DNA of 64,000 nucleotides. Origin: Leuctra nigra. Lineage: Eukaryota; Arthropoda; Insecta; Plecoptera; Leuctridae. Position 1 is the first letter of the stretch. Each line of letters begins with the position of its first letter. The stretch covers positions 33,087,629-33,151,628 of the forward strand of contig OW203764.1 of assembly GCA_934045905.1 (NCBI GenBank), given 5' to 3'. Of the stretch, positions 1 to 10,559 are shown one piece after another. The notes beneath the pieces were generated by a model, which ran no database searches, was not told the DNA's origin, and worked only from the letters and a program-made list of their open reading frames with translations. A program made the position numbers and the translations under genes.

Positions 1-700
1 TCGAGCTCATGCTTCTGCCCCAAGGGCTTCTGCCCAAACAAAGTTCTTGGCAGTCTTGCTTTCATATTGAATTGAAGATAATATTTTAGATATCTTGAAT
101 TGTCTTTTATTGAAGTGCATGCCCAAAACACTATTACATTTTAAAAAACAGTGAATGAAATAACAAGAATAACAAAGTATTTCTCCATTGCTCCAGATAT
201 GATCCTGGTTGGTCAACTGCTGCTTCAGGACAGCGGTTCGAATCCCTGCAGTGTCCCGCCTCTCATCCTCGATGGTCGTCACATCCTGGTGTTTCTCCTC
301 TTCCAGATGTTGTCCCCTCTTGTTACTTCGCAGTAGTAAGCTGTCTGATAGGAATATTGCAGTGAACAACGCTGTTGTTTGAACCGTAGCTACGGCCGGG
401 GACAGGCAAAGATCTCCCCAATGTCACAGCTTGTCACAAATTCAACTACCCCCCCCCCCCCCCCCCAATCTGTATATTACGTCACAAATTATGGATCCCC
501 CCCCCCCCCCCCCCCCACCAATAGAATAGAGTATCATATTTTTCAATTTCAAAAATAAAAAAATATGAAAATTTGAGTTTAAAAGTGTGACGTAACATAA
601 CTACTTACACACCCACCCCCCCCTTGTGACTATGTCACAAAAAGTGAACCCCCCCCTCCCTCCCCCCAAATCGCGAACGTAGTTTATGGACTGCACCTTA
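1..700. other. Non-coding flank with poly-C tracts
   Basis: No gene is supported here. The stretch holds several C homopolymer runs (about 451-467, 498-517, 610-625 and 649-667). A segment at 193-231 (starting CCAGATATGATCCTGG) is repeated almost exactly at 4615-4653, and the sequence around 140-190 resembles 3535-3590. This suggests that both ends of the first 6 kb come from one duplicated repeat unit. Confidence 0.6.
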
Positions 701-1846
701 GTGAACAGCGCTGTTGTTTGAACCGTAGCTTTTCGACTGCAAGATGAACGCGATGTCTTGTGAGTGTGCTGATAATACGGTGGTGCAAGAGTCTGGTCAC
801 TAAGTGAACTACGCTGTTGTTAGAACCGTAGCTTTTCGACTGCAAGATGAACGCGATGTCTGTGTGATTGTGCTGATAATACGGTGGTGCAAGAGTCTGG
901 TCACTAAGTGAACTACGCTGTTGTTAGAACCGTAGCTCTTCGACATGCACGATGAACGCGATGTCTGTGTGATTGTGCTGATAATACGGTGGTGCAAGAG
1001 TCTGGTCACTAAGTGAACTACGCTGTTGTTAGAACCGTAGCTCTTCGACATGCACGATGAACGCGATGTCTGTGTGAGTGTGCTGATAATACGGTGGTGC
1101 AAGAGTCTGGTCACTAAGTGAACATCGCTGTTGTTAGAACCGTAGCTCTTCGACATGCACGATGAACGCGATGTCTTGTGAGTGTGCTGATAATACGGTG
1201 GTGCAAGAGTCTGGTCACTAAGTGAACATCGCTGTTGTTAGAACCGTAGCTCTTCGACATGCACGATGAACGCGATGTCTTGTGAGTGTGCTGATAATAC
1301 GGTGGTGCAAGAGTCTGGTCACTAAGTGAACATCGCTGTTGTTAGAACCGTAGCTCTTCGACATGCACGATGAACGCGATGTCTTGTGAGTGTGCTGATA
1401 ATACGGTGGTGCAAGAGTCTGGTCACTAAGTGAACATCGCTGTTGTTAGAACCGTAGCTCTTCGACATGCACGATGAACGCGATGTCTTGTGAGTGTGCT
1501 GATAATACGGTGGTGCAAGAGTCTGGTCACTAAGTGAACATCGCTGTTGTTAGAACCGTAGCTCTTCGACATGCACGATGAACGCGATGTCTTGTGAGTG
1601 TGCTGATAATACGGTGGTGCAAGAGTCTGGTCACTAAGTGAACATCGCTGTTGTTAGAACCGTAGCTCTTCGACATGCACGATGAACGCGATGTCTGTGT
1701 GAGTGTGCTGATAATACGGTGGTGCAAGAGTCTGGTCACTAAGTGAACATCGCTGTTGTTAGAACCGTAGCTCTTCGACATGCACGATGTACGCAATGTC
1801 TGTATGAGTGTGTTGATAATGCGATGGCGCAACGTTGTCACTGTTG
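701..1846. repeat. 104-bp tandem satellite, 11 copies
   Basis: Eleven head-to-tail units start with GTGAAC at 701, 804, 908, 1014, 1118, 1222, 1326, 1430, 1534, 1638 and 1743, so the period is 103-106 bp. Units share the core GCTGTTGTTAGAACCGTAGC and end with GAGTCTGGTCACTAA. The first and last copies are the most diverged, as expected for array edges. The long reading frames across it are by-products of the repeat, not genes. A single diverged unit recurs at about 4858-4965. Confidence 0.95.
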
Positions 1847-2260
1847 AGCTACGAATTAAACTAGAACCATTACTTGCAGCTCTTCATATGACCGTGTTGT
1901 TGTTTATTTTGATAAATATAACAAGATATTTAATGCCGCTTTTTGAGTGAATTTTGTTATAGTGTTTTGCTGGCTGACTGGTGTTGATACACACACACTG
2001 TTTCCCGGGTTTCGATATTTTTGCAGATCAACTATTTTCCTTCCAATACGTTCTCAGGTAATTATGTTATGGAACTTTTCAATATCATACTTTTGGGCAT
2101 GCACTTCATCATGTATATAATTTTCTTTGTTAATTTTCTTTATATTTCAAAAGGATTTCACACGGACATGACTTTTCATCTGCTGCAATTTTCTCATAGC
2201 TTATTGTACAACAGATTCATATGCTTGATAGAAACATGTTTATTGATGTATCTGTTTTAG
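1847..2260. repeat. Satellite-flanking duplication, copy 1 (uninterrupted)
   Basis: The non-coding sequence just after the satellite is repeated at 4965-5020 and again at 5505-5890. Shared blocks include the stretch around ACGAATTAAACTAGAAC and the one around CAAGATATTTAATGCCGC. This copy is continuous and serves as the empty-site reference for the insertion in copy 2. Confidence 0.85.
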
Positions 2261-2495
2261 GATTGGGATTCGATTTGATTTGCTAAATCGATGTCAAACT
2301 GAAGATTTCGACATCAAATTGAAATAATTTCGACATCGAAATAATTTTGACATCGTAATAATGGGCCACATCGAAATAATTACGGCGAAATGTGGCAACA
2401 CTGCAATTGCGTCTGCCCAAGGCCATGTTCCAGCGCTAGAGATGTCCCTCTCACACCCCCCTCGCGGCAACAAATGACGAGGAAATGATTGAAAT

Positions 2496-3258
2496 TAGGG
2501 ATGGAGAAAATATCGATATATCGATATATATCGATATCAAAAAAATATCGAAATATCGATACCCGAATATATTGAATATCGATATATTGAAATATCGATA
2601 TATCGAAATATTGAAATATCGATATATTGAAATATTGAAATATCGAAATATTGATATATCGAAATATCGAAATATTGAAATATCGATATATTGAAATATT
2701 GAAATATCGAAATATTGAAATATCGAAATATTGAAATATCGATATATTGAAATATCGATATATCGAAGCTTTACCGTATGATACAACTATATTCTTAATT
2801 GAAGTTTATACCTACTAGGGCAAAATAATTCATATTTGCAGTGCAGCGTTTATCACATTTTAGGACAATTTCTCAGATTATTCAAATTTCTTTCTTATCT
2901 GGCCGGTGACCCTATATTTTGCAACGTCTCTGTTATTTCTATTTAAATTTTCTTTTGAATTTCCTATCAGTTTTAGGAGCAATTTAAGGCATTTATGCGA
3001 TATATCAATATTTCCATACCTACATCGAAATATAATATTGTCATTTATCAATATTTCGATATTTCGATATTTCGATATTTCGATATTTCAATATTTCAAT
3101 ATATCGATATTTCAATATATCGATACTTCAATATATCGATATTTCGATATTTCAATATTTCAATATATCGATATATCGCGATATCGATATATCGATATAT
3201 ATCGATATATAAATGATATCGATAGTCGATATCAAAATCCAGGTTCGCTCCATCCCTA
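2496..3258. mobile_element. hAT-type non-autonomous element with ATCGATAT subterminal repeats
   Basis: The ends are inverted repeats starting TAGGGATGGAG (2496-2506 and the complement at 3248-3258). A perfect 8-bp target duplication, ATTGAAAT, flanks it at 2488-2495 and 3259-3266. Eight-base duplications with short TAGGG-type ends are the signature of hAT transposons. It encodes no transposase. Both subterminal regions (2514-2765 and 3000-3235) are tandem arrays of ATCGATATATTGAAAT-like units in opposite orientation, so the strands could fold into a long hairpin. The reading frames in the arrays are low-complexity artefacts. Confidence 0.9.
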
Positions 3259-3266
3259 ATTGAAAT

Positions 3267-4857
3267 AAATAACTTTTTCATTTCAAATATCGTACAAGCA
3301 TTTATTTATGTAAAAGGGAACAATTAATGAAAGAATTTCGTTGCAAATCCAGTTGCAAATTCATGGTTTTATTAGACTTGTTGCCGGAATATATCCCGTG
3401 AGGCTTAACATTGTCTGCATTCAACATCCATTAGCAATGTTGCCCGTAATGTTCAGTTCAAATCCAAACACTTTGCACAATTCACTTCGTCTCCACGGCG
3501 GGATTATTATATTTTTGCGTGGAAACATTCTTTAAATTTTAACAAACGGTGAATTAAATAACAGGAAATAACAAAGGGTTTCTCCATTGTACCCTGCCAC
3601 GCCGGCGTCGTCGCCTCGGGCAGAAATAACCAGTGCCGGGCTAGCAACAGCTGGAGATGGGTGTGGGCGGGTGATCTCGTGGTAGTTGACAAAGAGAGAG
3701 ACACGACATGAGCGAGAGCAATAGGATCAGAACTAGGTGCTAGACTATCAAGACATAAGGCTGTGATGTCCAGTTGACATTAATTATGGTTTTATTACAT
3801 AACCTCAAGTGAGGAATAAATGAACAGTCAAATAAACACAACATACAAATGATCAGAATGAGATAACAGATTACCGGGGGTTTGACCTCCTCGCGTAAAT
3901 GGACTCTGTGTACAACACAGGTCGTAACCTCATCAGCTGTGTGCCTGGAGGCAACACAACACATGCAATTGAATGAATAGCAAATAAGACTGATACAATA
4001 CAATGATAAATATAATAAACTCTTTACTTACACTCCTCCGTGATAAGATGCTCGCCGAATTACTTCGGACATTTACTTAAATAGAACTCGTACAGACGAC
4101 GTTCTAAGATTACTGGACTTACTTAATACAATGTTGAATTTAGATAGGTTTGATGATCCGAAAAGGGTGCCCTTTCCCTGACTGCCTGACTCTCCGCGGA
4201 GACAATCCAAGTGTGGCCACACTTGATTGCAATACAAAAACTACGCAACGACAAAATACATTAACTACTCTATTTCAAGTAGGCCACAGGGGCACAATAA
4301 TGATTCTGTTAACAAAGCTCAAGATTGAACCTGCAAGTAGGGGCTGGACGACCAGTCGCACTACGTTATATCCGCTACAACTTAGCGTGGTTACAATCTA
4401 CATTTAAACACTACTCACGCGGCGATGTGAAGTCGACGACGGTCAGCCAGAGAAAGAGAATGAGCTCAGGTCGCCGATCCGCGAACTCGACTATCATTGA
4501 CCATTGCGCATGACATCTTTTCTGCTCTAGGCGACCCTCCAAATATGGGTACAAATGCCGGCTAATGGTAACGACTTGACGTTGGCGCCAGCGCCGAATT
4601 CAAACCGTTACAACCCAGGTATGATCCTGGTTGGTCAACTGCTGCTTCAGGACTTCTTCTTCATCATGTGCCCTCTTTTAATGAAGGTTGGCGATCATCA
4701 TTTCTATTACATCTTTGGATGCTGCAGCTCTGAACAAGGACCCCATGCTCTACCCGAACCAATCCCTGAGATTCTTGAGCCATGAAGTCCTCTTCACTTG
4801 ACCTTCTTCCCTTGTGATTATGTCACAAATCGTAACCCCCCCCCCCCCTTCCCCCCC
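3267..4857. other. Non-coding, partly repeated sequence
   Basis: I recognise no gene. About 3533-3590 resembles 138-190, and 4615-4653 repeats 193-231. A C-rich tract at 4836-4857 matches the poly-C environment at 600-670. Short reading frames here lack any recognisable domain. Confidence 0.5.
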
Positions 4858-5900
4858 TGAACAACGCTGTTGTTAGAGCCGTAGCTCTTCGACTGCACGA
4901 TGTACGTGCAATGTCTGTGTGCTAGTGTGTTATTTTGGTGACGCAGCTTCTGGTCACTATTGAGCTACGAATTAAACTAGAACTATTACTTGCAGCTCTT
5001 CATATGAAAGTGTTGTTCTTTAATATAATAATAATAGCGAGTTTTTTACGACTGTCGTCGTCTCCCGCTTCCTTGCCGCCAAGCATCTCTCGGTCCTGCC
5101 AGTCGACGCCCTGCATTTGTCTGCCATGCATGGCCTCTTCAATCCCCTTCAACCATGACGTCGCTGGCCTTCCCCTTCTTCTCCTTTCTGCCGGGGTACA
5201 TTCGAAAACTCTTCTTGGCCACCTCTCTTCACCCATTCTTCGCATATGGCCGTACCATGATAACTGTCTCTCCTCCACTCTGTCCACTATTGAGTCCTGT
5301 ACGTCCATTCTTCTCCCAATTTCTACATTGGGAACGTGTTCAAGACGAGACACTCTACAACTACGCCTTAGGAAATCCATCTCCAGAGCCTGCAATCTGC
5401 CCTTATTACGGTTGCTCAAGTCCCAACTCTCCGCTCCGTAAGTAGCTATAGGCTCCACAATAGTTCTGTAAATATTTTTCTTTGTAAAAATACAAAGATT
5501 TGTAGATTTGATTTTGTTATTTATTTTGATAAATAGAACAAGATATTTAATGCCGCTTTTTGAGTGAAGTTTGTTTCAGTGTCTTGCTGACTGTACTGCG
5601 GTGTTGGTTGCTACACACACTGTTTCCCGGTTTTCGATTATTTTGCAGATAGACTACTTTCCTTCCAATACGTTCACAGGTAATTATGTTTGGATTAGTA
5701 ACTTTTCAATATCGTATACTTTTGGATGCACTTCATCATGTATATTTATAAAATTTTTATCTTGTTTAATTTTCTTTTTATTTCGAAAGGATTTCACACG
5801 GACATGACTTCTCTTCACTGCTGCAATTTTCCCATAGCTTATTGTACAACAGATTCATATGTTTGATAGAAACGTGTTTATTGATGTATCTGTTTCATAC
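4858..5900. repeat. Satellite-flanking duplication, copy 2 (interrupted)
   Basis: One diverged 104-bp unit (about 4858-4965) is followed by the same flank as at 1847-2260. The flank is split by about 480 bp of retrotransposon sequence between roughly 5020 and 5510. Resuming at CAAGATATTTAATGCCGC, it then runs collinear with copy 1 to about 5890. Confidence 0.85.
5020..5505 (-). mobile_element. 5'-truncated non-LTR retrotransposon, RT C-terminal fragment
   Basis: The minus strand encodes the C-terminal tail of a reverse transcriptase: YGAESWDLS, then LSWYGHMRRMGEERWPRR, then RRRRGRPATSWLKGIEEAM. This W..H..RM..R / RGRP..SW pattern is typical of the end of insect non-LTR polyproteins. No palm or endonuclease domain remains. 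The 3' end carries a short TAA-rich tail (plus-strand TATAATAATAATAG near 5025-5037). It interrupts the duplicated satellite flank, so it arrived after the duplication. Confidence 0.85.
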
Positions 5901-6311
5901 ACATAGTTGAAGTGAAGGAGGCTGTATTTCCTGACGGACGTCTTTGCTGCTCTTTTCGACGTCAAGCGTCTGGGCGTCGAGCAGCGTCGTCAGCGTGTCA
6001 AGTCGAATAAGTTATAGATTTTTATTTCCTAAGATTACTTTAACAATACAAATAATGCAGCTTAGATTATTCATGAAATTGTATACTTAAGTGATGAAAA
6101 TAAAATTAATTTTGTCTCCAATTTTCCTGTCTTCGCTTTCAATTGATGGTTTCTAATATTTTAGTCATGACTAAGCTCCCAACAAGAGTTGCCGTTTACA
6201 ACTAAGCGTCGTTCTTTTTAGTATATAAAAACTGTGATCATTACGCTTAAATCTGGCATAAATCATGACACAGCGTCCCTGATTTCTTTATTCTTCCTCC
6301 TCACAGCTGCT

Positions 6312-7092
6312 CAGGGACCCAAACCTTTATGAATAAAGGTTCGGGTTCCGGTTCCGGTTCCACAATTTTATTTTATAAAGGTTCGGGTTCCGGTTCCGGT
6401 TCTGAAACAAATATTCTTAAGGTTCGGTTCCGGTTCCGGTTCCTGCATAAAGGTTCCGGGTTCCGGTTCCGGTTCTAAAGTTTTAAATCAAACTATAATA
6501 ATAAAACTTCAGTATTACCAATGTCAAATTTAATGACATTATTGGATTTGGATTTTCCTATGAATGCAAGCACAGGTGTAGGCAGTGTCTGTATACAATT
6601 CACAGGATGGTGCGCAGAGTAAATGTCAGAGGAGACAGTATAGTGGCTGCAATTTTCTCCATAAGACAACGTAAACATTCATTTTTCCTGAACTATCATA
6701 TTCAAATTGTCGGCAATGCAGTTCTCATCGAAGTAGTCAGATTCAAAAATTGAAAACTCGAGCAGCGTTTTCATAACGAAGAATTATTATTTCTTATCAA
6801 GAATTAAAAATTTCTACAAAAAATACATTTTGGAAATTTTAGCAAAAAATAAACTTTATACAACTTTGTGAATAATATTACATCCAAGTGATATACAAGA
6901 TTTTTTATTAAAAAAAGGAACCTTAAAGAACCTTTAAGAACCTTTAAGAACCTAATTGATTATAAAGGTTCGGGTTCCGGTTCCGGTTCTTTGGGAAACA
7001 AGTATAACGGTTCCGGTTCCGGTTCTGGTTCCGAAATTATAAAGGTTCATACCGGTTCTAGGTTCCGGTTCCGGTTCCGGTTCGGGTCCCTG
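6312..7092. mobile_element. hAT-type MITE with GGTTCC subterminal repeats
   Basis: The ends are inverted (CAGGGACCC at 6312-6320, GGGTCCCTG at 7084-7092), flanked by a perfect 8-bp target duplication CAGCTGCT at 6304-6311 and 7093-7100. Both subterminal regions are arrays of GGTTCCGGTTCC. No transposase is encoded. The target duplication straddles the splice acceptor of the GPCR pseudogene exon downstream: polypyrimidine tract plus CAG lies on the left, exon sequence on the right. Confidence 0.92.
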
Positions 7093-9661
7093 CAGCTGCT
7101 CAACCAAACGCAAATCACTGCTATCATGTCCAATCTCCATATTCTAAAATAAGACCTGATATCTCCTTGACTAATCTCAATTCAGCACTCAGCAGTCGAG
7201 TGAAAAGCAATCTAAACGTGGCTCTCACTTGGAAACCGTGCGACGATGCTCAAGCCCTAGCAGAACAACATTCATTCATGTCGAAATCTACAGAGAGCAT
7301 TGGAGCAGAGAACTATCTGCCACTTATACTAAGTAATAGATTGACCTTGAAATTGGATCGTTTGATCTTGAAGAAAACGAGTGATATTATAGATCACAGT
7401 TCATTTGAGTATTACTATCTATCATTGGTTAAAAGGTCCGCTTTACTTATCACTGATTTTGTAACGGAATATGACATTTTCCACACAATGGAGGTGATGG
7501 TAGGAGGACTTGTTCTAGAAGAAGGAAATGATTGTTTGGTTTTGAGTCAAGGAAAGTATAATTCGATCATTGTGGTAAACCTTCTTGATAATAATAATAT
7601 TGTGGGAATTGAGGCAGTTCTCATTAAAGCAAGACATGATTATTTGGACGTTCGTACAACAAATGTTAGTACTAAAGCATCAAATGTAACTGACGTCAAA
7701 GTTACTCTGTCAGATTCCCTCCACGACTACACTTCACGTTTAGAGATAACGACCTTCATGGACTTTCAGACTCCATTGAATAAAGATAATCATGCACTCG
7801 GCTTGAGTGAATATGCAATACAAGTGACCATGAATAATAAGCAAGGAGTGACAATCTACTCGACTGATTATGTCGATGTTTGGGTGAGTAATACTTTGAA
7901 AGGGTCGAATACAGAACGTACTTGCGCTTCCTGGGACTTCTCAACTAAATCCTGGTCCTTACTGAACTGTATTCCGTTGAGGTCAACCCGTAGTGGCCTT
8001 GACGTATACAGATGCAGCAATCTGGACAACAGCAATGGAATAACTCGTGGGTACTTCAAAATCTACTTCCACACACCTACATTTGAAGACTATCTTGCAA
8101 GAAACAGAAACTTTTAGGTCATGATGATGGTCATAGGCGTGCGCAGGAGAAATCATTAGGGGGGGGGCCAAGATGGGCGCCGGCAGGAATAATGCTAAGG
8201 GGGGAAAAGGCCTGGGAAAGGAACTTCCACGCTGTAGGGGGGTGTGGGGGGCGCGTCCCCCCACTTTGCCCCGCAGGGCGTTTTTTGGTTTTCTGGCACT
8301 TCAAAATCATTTTTGAGACGTTTGGGAGCCAAATCTCTTACTTATGTCAAAGGGTAGCTGGGGTAAGAGCCCCCAGAAGACGTGAGTCCAGGGCTCGTAG
8401 CCCCGGAGAAAAATTGTGATCCTTAAGTGGATTTGATGGATTTTTAAGAGTTTTGAACATAGCATGGCCCTTTGAATTTACAAAAAATATTTTGGTTGAA
8501 AGTTAAAAGTGCTTGCTGTAAGCAAAATAAATTTTTAGGGCAAAAACATAGCGTTTTATGAGAAAACCATGTTTCTGGAAGGTATCTAGGCAATGTTTTC
8601 GTGGTATTTTCTTTAAAATATTGTGTTTTAGATCAACCTAGTACTTCATTCCAGTGATTTGAGCAACTCCAGTCTGCCCCGCAGGGAGATTTTTTTGTTT
8701 TAACCCTTTTAAAACAAAAATTTGACACTATGAAGACCACATTTTATAACTTTTTAGTTAAGACTGATCCATTAGGGGGGGCCAAGGCCCCCCCGGCCCC
8801 CCCCCCCCCGTGCGCACGCCTATGATGATGGTCAGTGGCGCTTTATCCGTGTCAGGGTTGTTGAGCATCTTTCTAACTGCGATATTCTTCGAGAAGTGGT
8901 GTAAAGATACAGGCCACAAGGTGCTCCTGCTCATGGTCACGTGCTTGGCAGTGAACGTGGCCCTGGGATTCATGGATCTTACTGTTCGTATCGACACTTC
9001 GAGCGGGCTGTGCGTTGCTCTCGGCGCCATTAGACACTTGACCTTCCTGGCCATGTTCTGCTGGATGCTGATCATGTCAGGGCTACAAGTGAGGCGTCTT
9101 ACATCTATCATCGGTGTTAAGGACATCTCCCATCTGTTGTTGAAGCTATCTGCTTTTGGCTGGGGATTGCCCATCCTTCCAGTCGGTATTCTCCTTGCCT
9201 GGAATACGGGCTTCTACAAGTCTACGGATGACAGCAGTGGATCTTGTTATCTCGGGGGAGCTGCTTTTATAGTCACTGTCTTGACTCCAGCTGGAGCCCT
9301 CCTTGCTGTCAACTTTGGTATATATCTTTTTGTCTTGAATCACATATTTGAGTGGTATAAATGTGGTGATGACATAAGAGTCCGACGGAACACTAAAGAC
9401 GACCGGGCAATGCTGATGAGGCGTATTTGAAATGGACTGTTCATCTTCTTCGTGTTTGGTTTCACCTGGTTCTTTCATTTCCTCACCGAAGCCAAAGCCA
9501 TTCGCAGCGACTTTCTTTATGAGTACTTTATTTATCATGACGGCGACCTCACACGTGTTCTTGTTGTCTTTGTTTTTCATCGTCTTAGACGATAAGGTCT
9601 ATGCCTGGTGGAAGTTTTATCTTTGCTGTAGATGTTGTTCTGAGAAATATGTTGCAAAATG
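7093..9661 (+). pseudogene. Adhesion-type (family B) GPCR, broken gene
   Basis: The first segment (about 7096-8114) encodes a large extracellular region ending in a GPS-like motif: CASWDFSTKSW..LNC, then a later YRC. The canonical HL(T/S) cleavage site is not visible. The second segment (8825-9427) encodes transmembrane helices 1-5 in the style of 7tm_2 receptors, including AIRHLTFLAMFCWMLIMSG and a cysteine in the second extracellular loop (GSCYLGG). Helix 6 follows a TGA stop (9428-9430), and helix 7 (FIMTATSHVFLLSLFF) lies in another frame, so there is also a frameshift near 9520-9540. A TAG stop (8115-8117) precedes helix 1. Removing the MITE at 8132-8824 plus one target copy (701 bp) joins the two segments in one frame. 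Two stops, a frameshift and two MITEs argue for a pseudogene; an assembly error could explain single defects only. Confidence 0.8.
8132..8824. mobile_element. hAT-type MITE, family with CATAGGCGTGCGCA ends, copy 1
   Basis: Inverted ends CATAGGCGTGCGCA / TGCGCACGCCTATG are flanked by a perfect 8-bp target duplication ATGATGGT (8124-8131 and 8825-8832). The interior is G/C-homopolymer rich and holds the motif TGCCCCGCAGGG twice. A second copy lies at 23372-23995. It is inserted just before transmembrane helix 1 of the GPCR pseudogene. Confidence 0.93.
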
Positions 9662-10557
9662 ATCTATCTTTATTTCATATAGGTAGTTGATTGTTGTGTT
9701 AGGCACATCAGCGGTATTTGTCAGCTGTCAAAGGTTCGCACATTCACCAATTCTGTACTGTTTATTTAACTGAGTTGATTTTGTTTTTATAAAGTATTGA
9801 ATATTGATGACAATAGTAAATTTACCAATCACCCATCATCCAATAATGGCTCTCACATCAAAATATTATTATACGGTGTTACGGGGCTTAGGATTCTTAG
9901 TGAATAGTTCAATCTTTGTATATATAGTTCAATAATGTATTATTATTTCCCTTCAATGTTGTGTTGTGATTGAAATTAAAGATATTTAAAAGACAGGTTA
10001 AATTAAAACGTTATTTCTTGAGTCCCAATCCACCCTACAACCGAAAATCTTTTCATCTTGCAGTTGGTATTTATTCATAAGCACCTACCCTAGGTAGGAT
10101 GAACCTTCATTAGGGCATCTCCGATAGATATCTTTGAAAATCATTTTATATGTTCTTTACTTTATAGTATTGTCTACGATGAGAGACCTTACTATTTATT
10201 TATTTATTTATTTATTTATTATTTATTTGTTAGCTCAGAAGCCTGTAACAGTCCGAAATTTAGAAGATTAGCAAACAATCAATAAATGTAAAGAAACCAG
10301 TAAAATGTTTGTAAAACTTGAGTAACCAGAGGGTTGATGAATATTGAGACAGGGTAATATCATGTAATTTTGTGGAGGGCGAAGTAGTTATCAGCCGTGT
10401 ACTATGAGTGAGTCAGAGACAGAACAATAGACATCACGTATCCACCTTGACGTACACCAACAAGAAAAACCAGTGGTTTGCTGATAAGAGAAACGACGGT
10501 TTGGACAGTGGAGTGAGAAGAACTTGTTCGACGATGGCCTACGTGACCAAAAGTGGC
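9662..10557. other. Intergenic, with TTTA microsatellite
   Basis: No gene is seen. A (TTTA)n microsatellite occupies about 10192-10230. The rest is AT-rich unique-looking sequence running up to the foldback element. Confidence 0.5.
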
Positions 10558-10559
10558 TA

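Noticed and set aside
809..1841. Minus-strand proteins repeating SKSYGSNNSDVHLV
   Set aside because: Frames through the 104-bp satellite; the period is not a multiple of 3 and frames break after a few units.
701..1846. CRISPR-like regular repeats
   Set aside because: Units are contiguous 104-bp tandem copies with no unique spacers, in a eukaryotic context. The same applies to the 142-bp and 33-bp arrays.
2451..3281. Ile/Tyr/Arg-only peptides
   Set aside because: Translation of ATCGATAT microsatellite arrays inside a hAT element.
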